Translations under genes and position numbers: made by a program
In this document: piece after piece, positions 40,549 through 48,163 of the stretch
Position numbering within the stretch: the stretch's first letter is position 1
Layout of the letters: the number at the start of each line of letters is the position of its first letter
Assembly (NCBI RefSeq): GCF_001954275.1
Contig: NZ_MBEU01000053.1
Location: 1-64,000, forward strand
Direction of reading: 5' to 3'
Length of the DNA stretch: 64,000 nucleotides
Source of the DNA: Mycobacterium sp. IS-836
GTDB taxonomy: Bacteria; Actinomycetota; Actinomycetes; Mycobacteriales; Mycobacteriaceae
The notes under the pieces: generated by a model
Seen by the model: only the letters and a program-made list of their open reading frames with translations
The model's database searches: none
Told to the model about the DNA's origin: nothing

Positions 40549-41454
40549 ATGCAGACGGTACGGACACCCGGCGAACGATTCGACAATCTGCCCGAATTCC
40601 CCTATGCCCCAAGGTATTGCGACATCCCCGATGGCGACGGCGCTACGCTGCGGGTCGCCTGGGTCGAAGATGGCCCGGAGAGCGCCGACCCCGTTCTCAT
40701 GCTGCACGGTGAGCCGTCGTGGTCCTACCTGTACCGCAAGATGATTCCGATACTCGCAGCCGCCGGGCATCGCGTCGTGTGCCCCGACCTAGTCGGGTTC
40801 GGCCGTTCGGACAAGCCGACCCGCCGCGCGGACCACAGCTACGCACGCCACGTCGAGTGGATGCGGGCGCTGGCCTTCGATGTGCTGGACCTGCGCAACG
40901 TGACCCTGGTCGGGCAGGATTGGGGCGGGCTGATCGGATTGCGCCTGGCCGCAGAGCATCCCGAACGGTTTTCCCGCCTGGTCGTCGCCAACACCGGCCT
41001 GCCCGACGGCGAGCAGCCACTGCCCGAGGTCTGGTGGCGTTTTCGCGAAGCCATCACGACGGCACCGGAGCTGAACATCGGCGCGTTCGTCCAGAGTGGC
41101 TGTCGCCGCCCGATGAGCGACGAGGTGCGCGCGGGCTACGACGCGCCGTTTCCGGACGACGAGTATTGCGCGGGACCGCGCGCCATGCCCGGCCTGGTGC
41201 CGACCGCACCGGACGATCCCGCGTCCGCGGCCAACAAAGAGGCCTGGGCGAAGCTGTCGGTGAGCCCCACGCCGATGCTGGTCGCCTTCAGCGACAGCGA
41301 CCCCATCACGGGGCCGATGGGCGAGATCTTCCGGCATGCGATGCGCGGCGCGCAGGGCGTCGACCATCCGCTGATTCGCGACGCCGGACACTTCGTGCAA
41401 GAGGATGCGGGCGAAGAGCTCGCCAACCACATCGCGGAATTCTTGAGCCGCTAG
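40549..41454 (+). CDS. dhmA: Haloalkane dehalogenase (DhmA/DmbB-like)
   Basis: A 301-residue alpha/beta hydrolase of the haloalkane dehalogenase group. HGEPSW (53-58) forms the oxyanion/halide site, the nucleophile is Asp124 in VGQDWGG with halide-binding Trp125, His281 is in DAGHFVQED, and the acid is in SDSDPIT. Unlike esterases it has Asp, not Ser, as nucleophile. It resembles DhmA of M. avium and Rv2296. It hydrolyses halogenated alkanes in vitro; the physiological substrate is unknown. ATG lies one base after the Nudix stop. Confidence 0.88.
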   Translation: MQTVRTPGERFDNLPEFPYAPRYCDIPDGDGATLRVAWVEDGPESADPVLMLHGEPSWSYLYRKMIPILAAAGHRVVCPDLVGFGRSDKPTRRADHSYARHVEWMRALAFDVLDLRNVTLVGQDWGGLIGLRLAAEHPERFSRLVVANTGLPDGEQPLPEVWWRFREAITTAPELNIGAFVQSGCRRPMSDEVRAGYDAPFPDDEYCAGPRAMPGLVPTAPDDPASAANKEAWAKLSVSPTPMLVAFSDSDPITGPMGEIFRHAMRGAQGVDHPLIRDAGHFVQEDAGEELANHIAEFLSR

Positions 41455-41467
41455 GGCTTTCGAAGTT

Positions 41468-41833
41468 TCAGCGCTCCCACGGCGCGCTTTCGTCCATCTT
41501 CTTGTAGTACTTCGCCAGGTGGCTTCGGACCCGGTCGATGTCGCTCTTGGGCAAGTCGATGCCGCCCCGGGCGCCGTCCATGATCGCGCCGGCGATCATC
41601 ACCCCTCGCGGTACCGCTTTGAGCTTGCCGCCGATGACGTCGGCGAACAGCAGCTTGTACGCGGTGAAGTTATCTTTGTTGCCGGCGTCGTACCAGATGT
41701 GGGCATCGCGGTACTTCTGGTTCGGTTTGTGTTCCGCTCCGGCCCACTTCCGGACGCGCTTTTCGGCGGCGCCGCCGTCCCACTTGCGGTCGCGGTCCGC
41801 CAGCGGCAGATCCTTGAACGCGGTTACAGACAT
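41468..41833 (-). CDS. Conserved hypothetical protein, phage-prohead-like domain
   Basis: A 121-residue basic protein, SVTAFKDLPLADRDRKWDGGAAEKRVRKWAG, then HIWYDAGNKDNFTAYKLLFADVIGGKLKAVPRGVMIAGAIMDGARGGID and YYKKM. The segment FTAYKLLFADV...LKAVPRGV resembles a small domain that accompanies phage portal and prohead-protease proteins, yet no phage genes surround it. A moron-like remnant or a domesticated gene are both possible. ATG at 41833 is preferred over 41905. Confidence 0.65.
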   Translation of the reverse strand: MSVTAFKDLPLADRDRKWDGGAAEKRVRKWAGAEHKPNQKYRDAHIWYDAGNKDNFTAYKLLFADVIGGKLKAVPRGVMIAGAIMDGARGGIDLPKSDIDRVRSHLAKYYKKMDESAPWER

Positions 41834-41954
41834 GTACCTCGCGTGCCCGCCGCGCCTTGGGGCTAAACCCGGGGTTGCTCGGTTAATCCACAGTTGGCGC
41901 TTCATTCACAGGTGGGCGTCATTTGCTGAAGAGATTTTGGGCCGGCAACGCTCG

Positions 41955-42431
41955 TTAGGCGCCACAGAAGCGGCTGTGGCCATACTTCTGTGAGCACCAG
42001 ATGTCACCTGCGTGCGCATCGGTGAGTTCGGCGTCGTTGTGGGCTAAGTGGAGGACGGTGACACCGTCTGGGGCCACGACGAGCTCGGCCTTCCACGCGG
42101 TCTGCTCGTTGATGTCGCCGTCCAGTCCGTCGCCCCAGGCACCGATGCGCTGCTCCAACCTGATCGCGAGTCCCGGGCCGTCGCCCTGAGTCCAGCGCAT
42201 GGTCCACCTCTCGCCGTCGCGGGCGCTGGACCCGAGCAGGATTGTTCCGGTGCCGTCGGGCGCGATCGTCATCGCGCTTAGGTGCCTCTGCCAGTCTCCG
42301 ACGTAGTCGCCACGCGACGTCTGCATCGGCGGGATGTCCGCCGGATCGGCGTTGGCGACCGAGGCACCCGTAATGAGGGCGGCCGCTGCTGCGGTGAGCG
42401 CCACGATCGAGCGGGCAGTAATTTTCGCCAT
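41955..42431 (-). CDS. Secreted hypothetical protein
   Basis: A 158-residue protein with a clean signal peptide (SIVALTAAAAALITGASVANA, cleavage about residue 28). The mature part has DYVGDWQRHLSAMTIAPDGTGTILLGSSARDGERWTMRW, a short beta-rich repeat-like core, and ends CSQKYGHSRFCGA with two cysteines. It resembles other small mycobacterial secreted proteins of unknown function. ATG at 42431 has no strong ribosome site close by. Confidence 0.75.
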   Translation of the reverse strand: MAKITARSIVALTAAAAALITGASVANADPADIPPMQTSRGDYVGDWQRHLSAMTIAPDGTGTILLGSSARDGERWTMRWTQGDGPGLAIRLEQRIGAWGDGLDGDINEQTAWKAELVVAPDGVTVLHLAHNDAELTDAHAGDIWCSQKYGHSRFCGA

Positions 42432-42597
42432 GGAATGTCCCTTCTGGGTAGCTCCTGGATGTGCCGTGCCAGGCGCGGGTCGTTAGCTGTTGCCGCATGT
42501 GACGGCCATTCGTGGAAAGAGTCTGGCAGCCGCCTTGCCTAATCCTTGTGCGATTCTTGCGGCGGCCTCAGGCGGCGCATCGACTCCGAACGCGCGC

Positions 42598-43665
42598 TCA
42601 GTGCCCCAGGCCCGGAACGATGTCGCCCAGACTGAAACTGACCGGCTGTTCGAGTTGTTCGTAGGTGCATGACCGTGGATCGCGGTCGGGGCGCCAGCGA
42701 TTGAATTGGGCGGTGTGGCGGAAGCGCTGGCCTTCCATGTGGTCGTAGCGCACCTCGACGACCCGCTCGGGCCGCAGCGGGACGAACGACAGATCCTTGC
42801 CGGCGTTCCAGCGGGAGAACTCGTTCTTGCGCGGCGTGCGCTCGCCGGCTTCGTGGGCCGCCCAGTTCCAGGGATGGTCGTCGAAGTCGGTGACCAGCGG
42901 CTGCAGTTCGGAAAACAGCCGCCGCCGCTCGGCCATCGGGAAGGCCCCGATGACTCCGACCGACGCCAGCTGGCCATCGTCCTGATACAACCCGAGCAGT
43001 AGCGAGCCGATGGCGTCGCCGCCGGATTTGTGGACTCGATACCCGGCGACCACGCAGTCCGCGGTCCGCTCGTGCTTGACCTTGAACATGACGCGCTTGT
43101 CCGGCTGATAGGTGATCGCCAGCGGCTTGGCGACGACGCCGTCCAGGCCCGCGCCCTCGAATTCCTCGAACCATTGCTCTGCCGTCCCGAGATCGGTGGT
43201 GGCCGGCGTGACATGGAACGCGGGCCCGGAATCGGCCAGGGCGTCGACGAGGGCCGCGCGCCGCTCTTCGAACGGCCGCTGCGTGTAGTCCTCGTCGTCG
43301 ACGGCGAGCAGGTCGAACGCGATGAACGACGCCGGCGTCTTCTCGGCGAGCATCCGCACTCGCGAATCGGCGGGATGGATGCGCTGCTGCAGCGCCTCGA
43401 AGTCCAGGCCGTGGTCGGTGGCGATGACGATCTCGCCGTCGATCACGCACCGCTGCGGCAGCTCGGCCTGTGCCGCCGCGACCAGCTCGGGGAAGTAGCG
43501 GGTCATCGGCCGCTCGTTCCGGCTGCCCAGCTCCACTTGATCGTGGTCGCGGAAACAAATGGACCTGAACCCGTCCCACTTCGGCTCGTATGACGCATCG
43601 GGCGGGATCGACCGCACCGACTTGGCCAGCATCGGCGAGATCGGCGGCATCACGGGCAAGTCCAT
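42598..43665 (-). CDS. ligC: ATP-dependent DNA ligase LigC
   Basis: A 355-residue ligase. The adenylation site is KWDG with Lys29 (YEPKWDGFR), followed by EGxI-type DGEIVIATDHGLDFEALQQR, FIAFDLLAVDDED, LDGVVAKPL and VMFKVKHERTADCVV, then an OB fold. It seals nicks and serves backup repair. ATG at 43665 is chosen. The divergent polymerase gene at 43703 faces it, the same layout as Rv3731/Rv3730c. Confidence 0.94.
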   Translation of the reverse strand: MDLPVMPPISPMLAKSVRSIPPDASYEPKWDGFRSICFRDHDQVELGSRNERPMTRYFPELVAAAQAELPQRCVIDGEIVIATDHGLDFEALQQRIHPADSRVRMLAEKTPASFIAFDLLAVDDEDYTQRPFEERRAALVDALADSGPAFHVTPATTDLGTAEQWFEEFEGAGLDGVVAKPLAITYQPDKRVMFKVKHERTADCVVAGYRVHKSGGDAIGSLLLGLYQDDGQLASVGVIGAFPMAERRRLFSELQPLVTDFDDHPWNWAAHEAGERTPRKNEFSRWNAGKDLSFVPLRPERVVEVRYDHMEGQRFRHTAQFNRWRPDRDPRSCTYEQLEQPVSFSLGDIVPGLGH

Positions 43666-43702
43666 TGGTTCATTGTGGCCTGCGGCATGTTGGAATCGTG
43701 GT

Positions 43703-44737
43703 GTGGCCGCACCAGCAGAAGAGGTCGACGTCGACGGCATCGCGGTTCGGCTGACCAATCCGGACAAGGTGTATTTCCCCCAACTCGGGTCGAACGGCAC
43801 CAAGCGGCGGCTCGTCGAGTACTACCGCGCCGTGGCGGGCGGGCCGATGCTGGACACGCTGCGCAATCGGCCCACCCACCTGCAGCGCTTCCCGGACGGC
43901 ATCGACGGCGAGGAGATCTATCAAAAGCGGGTGCCGCTGCATCATCCCGACTACCTCGAGACCTGCCGGGTGACGTTTCCGTCGGGACGAACCGCCGACG
44001 CGTTGAAGGTGACCCACCCGGCGGCGATTGTGTGGGCCGCGCAGATGGGCACCGTCACGCTGCACCCATGGCAGGTGCGCTGCCCCGACACCGAGCACCC
44101 CGACGAGCTGCGCATCGATCTGGACCCGCAACCCGGCGTCGCCTTCGAGCAGGCCCGCACGGTGGCGGTCGACGTGCTGCGGCCCCTGCTCGACGAGCTG
44201 GGTCTGATCGGTTATCCCAAGACGTCCGGGGGCCGCGGCATCCACGTGTTCCTACGGATCGCCACCGACTGGGACTTCATTCAAGTCCGCCGGGCGGGCA
44301 TCGCGCTGGCCCGTGAGGTCGAACGCCGTGCACCGGATTTGGTCACCACCTCATGGTGGAAGGAGGAGCGCGGCGAGCGTATCTTCATCGACTTCAACCA
44401 GAACGCCCGGGACCGCACCATGGCGTCGGCGTATTCGGTGCGGCGCACCCCGATCGCCACCGTGTCGACGCCGCTGGCGTGGGACGAGCTGGCCGGCGCC
44501 CAGCCCGACGACTACACGATGGCGACGGTGCCCGATCTCGTGGCCGGCCGCGACGACCCTTGGGCCGCAATGGATTCCGTTGCTCAGTCCATTGCGCCGC
44601 TGCTGGAAATGGTCGAGGCCGACGAACGACGCGGCCTTGGCGATATGCCCTACCCGCCGAACTACCCGAAAATGCCGGGCGAACCGAAACGTGTTCAGCC
44701 GAGCCGCGACACCGATCTCAAGGGCCAGCGAAACTAG
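43703..44737 (+). CDS. LigD-like DNA polymerase/primase (PolD-type)
   Basis: A 344-residue stand-alone polymerase domain related to the LigD polymerase of non-homologous end joining. The metal-binding IDLD has D139 and D141 (LRIDLDPQPGV), then YPKTSGGRGIHVFLRI and FIDFNQNARDRTMASAYSVR. Such proteins fill gaps and add ribonucleotides at ends. GTG at 43703 is 37 bases from the ligC start on the other strand, so the two promoters must share this small region. Corresponds to Rv3730c. Confidence 0.9.
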   Translation: MAAPAEEVDVDGIAVRLTNPDKVYFPQLGSNGTKRRLVEYYRAVAGGPMLDTLRNRPTHLQRFPDGIDGEEIYQKRVPLHHPDYLETCRVTFPSGRTADALKVTHPAAIVWAAQMGTVTLHPWQVRCPDTEHPDELRIDLDPQPGVAFEQARTVAVDVLRPLLDELGLIGYPKTSGGRGIHVFLRIATDWDFIQVRRAGIALAREVERRAPDLVTTSWWKEERGERIFIDFNQNARDRTMASAYSVRRTPIATVSTPLAWDELAGAQPDDYTMATVPDLVAGRDDPWAAMDSVAQSIAPLLEMVEADERRGLGDMPYPPNYPKMPGEPKRVQPSRDTDLKGQRN

Positions 44738-45372
44738 AGCCGATCGGCTGCAAATGCCGCGGCCTGGTTGGTCATCCCGGACTGAACATACAAAACGTGT
44801 GCGGTCGGGTTTCTCCCTTCGGAGCAGATCGGATCGTTGGGAACGCACAGGTCAATCGTCTTGGGGCGGTAGAGCGGGCTGATCGTCGGAAGCCGGCCGC
44901 CCCCAAGCGTTCTCGCGAAGTTACTTTCTGGATTGCCGAAGACGGCCACCGCGGCGACATGACTCGCTGCCTGGGGCGGCAGGTTGTCGGTGGTCATATC
45001 GATCACGCCCGCGCCTTGCGAGTACCCGCCGAGCACGATTCTGGTGTTGGGACAGTTCGCAACCGTTGACTGGACATGACCGCCCGCATCGCCGGCCCCG
45101 GCCAACGAACTCCGCACGAAATCGTCGGTGGCGGGGTAGTTGACCGCGTATACGCCGACGGACCGGCCGCCAACACGCGACCTAAGGGAGTCCACGAATG
45201 CCTGGCCGACCCCTCCGACGCCGGGAGGTTCGTTGGTGCCGCGAGCGAATACCACCTCGACGTCGGAACACGGGCCCGCGAAGGCGTAGCGGGTATCGAT
45301 GAACGCGCTCAGCGGCGTCCATGTGATGACCACCGCCGCACACAGGATGCGAGCGACGGTTCGTGCGCGCAT
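44734..45372 (-). CDS. Secreted cutinase-family esterase
   Basis: A 212-residue exported enzyme: signal peptide to about residue 33, then CSDVEVVFARGTNEPPGVGGVGQAFVDSL, the nucleophile elbow GGYSQGAG (Ser118), CVPNDPICSEG with the catalytic Asp, and AHVLYV with His. Four cysteines form the usual two disulfides. Mycobacterial Culp enzymes cleave lipid esters. ATG at 45372 places the signal peptide correctly. It is convergent with the polymerase gene, whose end it overlaps by four bases. Confidence 0.9.
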   Translation of the reverse strand: MRARTVARILCAAVVITWTPLSAFIDTRYAFAGPCSDVEVVFARGTNEPPGVGGVGQAFVDSLRSRVGGRSVGVYAVNYPATDDFVRSSLAGAGDAGGHVQSTVANCPNTRIVLGGYSQGAGVIDMTTDNLPPQAASHVAAVAVFGNPESNFARTLGGGRLPTISPLYRPKTIDLCVPNDPICSEGRNPTAHVLYVQSGMTNQAAAFAADRL

Positions 45373-45440
45373 TGCCAAATGCCGTATCGCTGCAATTCGT
45401 TGGGACCGAATGAAAGTGTAGTCGGCCCGTCCGGGCCAGT

Positions 45441-46511
45441 TTAGGCCCAAGTGCCTTTGCGCCGGTGAGCCAGCGCCCAGGCTTCCATGATCAGCTTAAA
45501 AATGGATGGCCGCACCAGCCGGTTGAGCTTATGGAAGCGGCGGAAATCCTCGAATGCCGTTCGGAAATCCTGTTCGCTCGCTCGGTACTCCGCGTAAACG
45601 CGTTCCAACGCAGACTCATCCCAGGACTCATTCCGCGCGGCAGCGCCCAAGGTTTCGTAGACGGTGGAAATCCAGTCCGTGCCGAAGGAGTCTGTGACCG
45701 GGCCGCAGTGTCGCTGCCGACGGAGATCGTCTTGGAGGAACTCCTCAATTGCGCCGTCCTCGTCCCGGGCATCGAGGTCGATGGCAAGCGCCACGGAAAT
45801 CCGCTTTACCTCCCGGCGCCAATCCGCGAGAAGGTTGGCGTAATCGACGAACACTCGCGGCATGCCGCGCGTGTGTCTTTCGGCCACCAGATTGAATTTC
45901 AGCCACAAGGCGCTCGATAGCTCCGCCGAGGCTCCACTGCTTGCCGCGACCGAGGCGATGACTTCCTGCGGATGGCGCACCGCGATCACGGTCACGACGT
46001 CAAATCCGGCCTGACGTGCCGCGTCGAACCACACACTGGACAGCACCGTGATCCGCGGGTCCTTGATCAGCACCAGCGGCGCGGCCGGCAACGTGGTCAA
46101 AAACGCCCGGATCTCGGCGATGCAGGCGGCCTTCGCTTCGGCATCGAACGGACCGTCCTCGTGCAGGCGTAGTGTCGGGTCGAACATGGTGCTGCCGTGG
46201 CGCCGCAAAATTGTTTCGTTGAGGTAATTGGCCGCGCGCGGCTCCCAATGGCCGACCGGATTGTCCGCCATGGCGCCCACCAACTTGTCGGGCAGTGCGC
46301 CACCGCACAGCGAGAGAACCCGCGTGAGCGCCGACGTTCCGGATCGGTTCATCCCCAACACGAACAGAATGACCGAGCGGGCCGCAGGCCCGCTCTGCGC
46401 GGCGACTGTGGTCAACTGCCGGCTTGGCATTAAGCGTGGCCGCCCGGCAGTGGCGCGCCGATTGCGCCCAATCCGATAGCCGCTCGCATGAAAAACAGCG
46501 CGGGACGACAT
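45441..46511 (-). CDS. Sulfotransferase-family protein
   Basis: A 356-residue protein whose PAPS loop LFVLGMNRSGTSALTR lies at about 49-64, then WEPRAANYLNETILRRHG, LVLIKDPRITVL and VIAVRHPQEVIASV. It is distantly related to the sulfotransferase at 28478 and closer to the group modifying polysaccharide-type acceptors. ATG at 46511 adds an atypical basic 27-residue lead; ATG at 46430 is a sensible alternative. It is followed on its left by the cutinase gene and preceded by an AT-rich gap. Confidence 0.8.
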   Translation of the reverse strand: MSSRAVFHASGYRIGRNRRATAGRPRLMPSRQLTTVAAQSGPAARSVILFVLGMNRSGTSALTRVLSLCGGALPDKLVGAMADNPVGHWEPRAANYLNETILRRHGSTMFDPTLRLHEDGPFDAEAKAACIAEIRAFLTTLPAAPLVLIKDPRITVLSSVWFDAARQAGFDVVTVIAVRHPQEVIASVAASSGASAELSSALWLKFNLVAERHTRGMPRVFVDYANLLADWRREVKRISVALAIDLDARDEDGAIEEFLQDDLRRQRHCGPVTDSFGTDWISTVYETLGAAARNESWDESALERVYAEYRASEQDFRTAFEDFRRFHKLNRLVRPSIFKLIMEAWALAHRRKGTWA

Positions 46512-46529
46512 TTGCCCACCAAGCCCTCC

Positions 46530-46650
46530 GTGTTTGGTGCCGCTGTGTCTGAAGTAAACATTTACATACTACGATGCATGTGTAACGGTGAAATTAATAC
46601 AATTTGTCTTGTTTGGCACAAAAACTATGATGCTCAGTTTCCTGGTGAGC
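46530..46650. other. AT-rich intergenic stretch
   Basis: Between the sulfotransferase start and the end of the small proline-rich gene there are 201 bases with no gene. The part near 46555-46640 (AAGTAAACATTTACATACTACG and AAATTAATACAATTTG) is strikingly AT-rich for this genome. It probably holds the sulfotransferase promoter; AAACATTT-type half-sites could be bound by a nucleoid protein such as Lsr2. No ORF of merit is seen. Confidence 0.5.
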
Positions 46651-46712
46651 GGTGGCCGCCCCTCAACAGCGCTTGGGACGGCCATCCTCGATCCAGCTAC
46701 CGCACGCCGAAG

Positions 46713-46949
46713 TTAAAAGCCCGGCGGGTGCGGCGCTCCAGGCGGTGGCGGCCCATCCGGGCCAGGCGGCGGCGGTGGCGCAAACGGTCCAGCCGGACCA
46801 CCAGGCCCGTGCGGTGGCAGCCAAGGTTGGCCGGGCCCCGGCGGTGGGGGCGGGGGATCCGCACTGGCTATCCCAATACCGAAGCCCGCCGCGGTTATCC
46901 CAAGGGCACCCGCGAGCAAGGAACCAGCGATTACCTGTTTGATCTTCAT
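46713..46949 (-). CDS. Small secreted proline-rich protein
   Basis: A 78-residue protein: signal peptide (IAGSLLAGALGITAAGFGIGIASA, cleaved about residue 30), then DPPPPPPGPGQPWLPPHGPGG and PFAPPPPPGPDGPPPPGAPHPPGF. Mature residues are almost all Pro and Gly, hence extended and unstructured. It is the second gene downstream of a divergent promoter shared with a two-component system whose kinase has a PPPPGWP-rich sensor loop. GATAGGAG lies about 11 bases before the ATG. Confidence 0.75.
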   Translation of the reverse strand: MKIKQVIAGSLLAGALGITAAGFGIGIASADPPPPPPGPGQPWLPPHGPGGPAGPFAPPPPPGPDGPPPPGAPHPPGF

Positions 46950-46964
46950 GTTCGGCCGTTACTC

Positions 46965-47336
46965 CTATCTGCTTGTCGGTCCAACTGGTGCGGGCTGGGA
47001 CGCGCTTGGCGGCGGTCCAGCCGGCGGAAGGCCGGGCTCCGGCAGTTGCGGGCGCCCCGCTGGCGGGGGCGGTGCGAAGGCCGGCCCGGGCGGTGGTGGG
47101 CCCCAGCCCGGTGGGATTGCCCACGCCGGTGGTGGCGGTGGCGGTGGCATGCCGAAGGGACCGGGCGGTGGTCCCCAGGCCAACGGAAGCAACAGCGCGG
47201 TCAGGATCGCCCCCACGATCAGGCCGCCGACGCCCGCGCCGACCGCGACGCCGACGGGGTGCCGTTGCACGACGGACGGTGGGGGCGCAGAGCCCCTCGG
47301 CGCCTCGGGTGTGTGTAACGGTTGCTCGTCGGCCAT
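46965..47336 (-). CDS. Membrane-anchored proline-rich protein
   Basis: A 123-residue protein with a short cytoplasmic head, one helix (VGVAVGAGVGGLIVGAILTALLLPLAW), then an outward tail of PPPGPFGMPPPPPPPAWAIPPGWGPPPPGP and further Pro-rich sequence. ATG at 47336 has GGAGGA nearby. It runs leftward, divergent from the response regulator at 47468, and 15 bases before the secreted proline-rich gene. A tail with GWGPPPPG echoes the PPPPGWP runs in the nearby kinase. Confidence 0.78.
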   Translation of the reverse strand: MADEQPLHTPEAPRGSAPPPSVVQRHPVGVAVGAGVGGLIVGAILTALLLPLAWGPPPGPFGMPPPPPPPAWAIPPGWGPPPPGPAFAPPPPAGRPQLPEPGLPPAGPPPSASQPAPVGPTSR

Positions 47337-47381
47337 AGCTTCCTCCCGGTGTGCGAATTGTTGCGATGCGGGCGAAGCTAG

Positions 47382-47446
47382 GAAGCGAATCTGAAGCCAA
47401 CCTGAAGACATCGCGCAGGAGCCCGGTTTCTTCAGGTGGATTTCAG
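47382..47446. promoter_or_regulatory. Phased GAAG repeats in divergent promoter of two-component system
   Basis: GAAG occurs at 47382, 47393 and 47404, exactly 11 bases apart; the last two form CTGAAG-N5-CTGAAG (47391-47407). A reverse-oriented site CTTCAG-N5-TTTCAG follows at 47430-47446. OmpR-type regulators bind tandem half-sites at 11-base steps. The site lies between the response regulator gene and the proline-rich gene, so it could control both. Confidence 0.6.
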
Positions 47447-47467
47447 GAAGCGGCCGAGAATGAGGGC

Positions 47468-48163
47468 ATGAAACAAACATCCCGCCCAGGCGCAGGGGCC
47501 CGCGTGCTGGTCGTCGAGGACTCAGAGACGATCCGCGAAATGGTGCGGGAGGCGCTGACCGAGGTCGGGTACATCACCGCGGCCCGTACAGACGGGGCGG
47601 GGCTGGAGGATGTCCTGGAAGGATTTCGTCCCGATCTGGTGGTCCTGGACGTGATGATGCCCGGGCGCGACGGCTTCGCGTTGATCGATGTCATCCGCGA
47701 CTGGGGCCACGCCGGCATCGTGTTGCTCACTGCCCGTGATGGGCTGCCCGACCGGCTGCGCGGGCTCGACGGCGGCGCCGACGATTACGTGGTCAAACCC
47801 TTCGAGCTCGCCGAGGTGATCTCGCGTGTCGGCGCGGTGCTGCGCCGCCGCGGCCGGCTACCCGCCGTTATCCAATGCGGCGACCTGACGTTGGACCTCG
47901 GCGCCTCGGTCGCCGCTCGGGCGGGATCGCCCCTGGACCTGACCGCCACCGAACTGCGGCTGCTCGGGTTCCTGGTCGAGCAGCGCGGCCGCATCGTGAG
48001 TACCGGGCAGATCCTGACCGCCCTCTGGGGCTATGACGCCTACGACGCCAACCTGGTGCATGTCCACGTCAGCGGACTGCGCCGCAAACTGGAGGCGCAC
48101 GGACCCCGCATCCTGCAGACGGTGCGCGGCATCGGCTACCGCCTGCAACCAGTCCGGCAATGA
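47468..48163 (+). CDS. OmpR-family response regulator
   Basis: A 231-residue regulator. Receiver: acidic pair in VVEDS, phospho-Asp61 (LVVLDVMMPGRDG), Lys in VVKPFELAEV. Winged helix: LTATELRLLGFLVEQRGRIVSTGQILTALWGY, ANLVHVHVSGLRRKLE and QTVRGIGYRLQ. It overlaps the kinase gene by four bases. ATG at 47468 has GAGG just upstream. Not assigned to a named M. tuberculosis system; closeness to TcrA/HK or PrrA was considered but not supported. Confidence 0.9.
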   Translation: MKQTSRPGAGARVLVVEDSETIREMVREALTEVGYITAARTDGAGLEDVLEGFRPDLVVLDVMMPGRDGFALIDVIRDWGHAGIVLLTARDGLPDRLRGLDGGADDYVVKPFELAEVISRVGAVLRRRGRLPAVIQCGDLTLDLGASVAARAGSPLDLTATELRLLGFLVEQRGRIVSTGQILTALWGYDAYDANLVHVHVSGLRRKLEAHGPRILQTVRGIGYRLQPVRQ

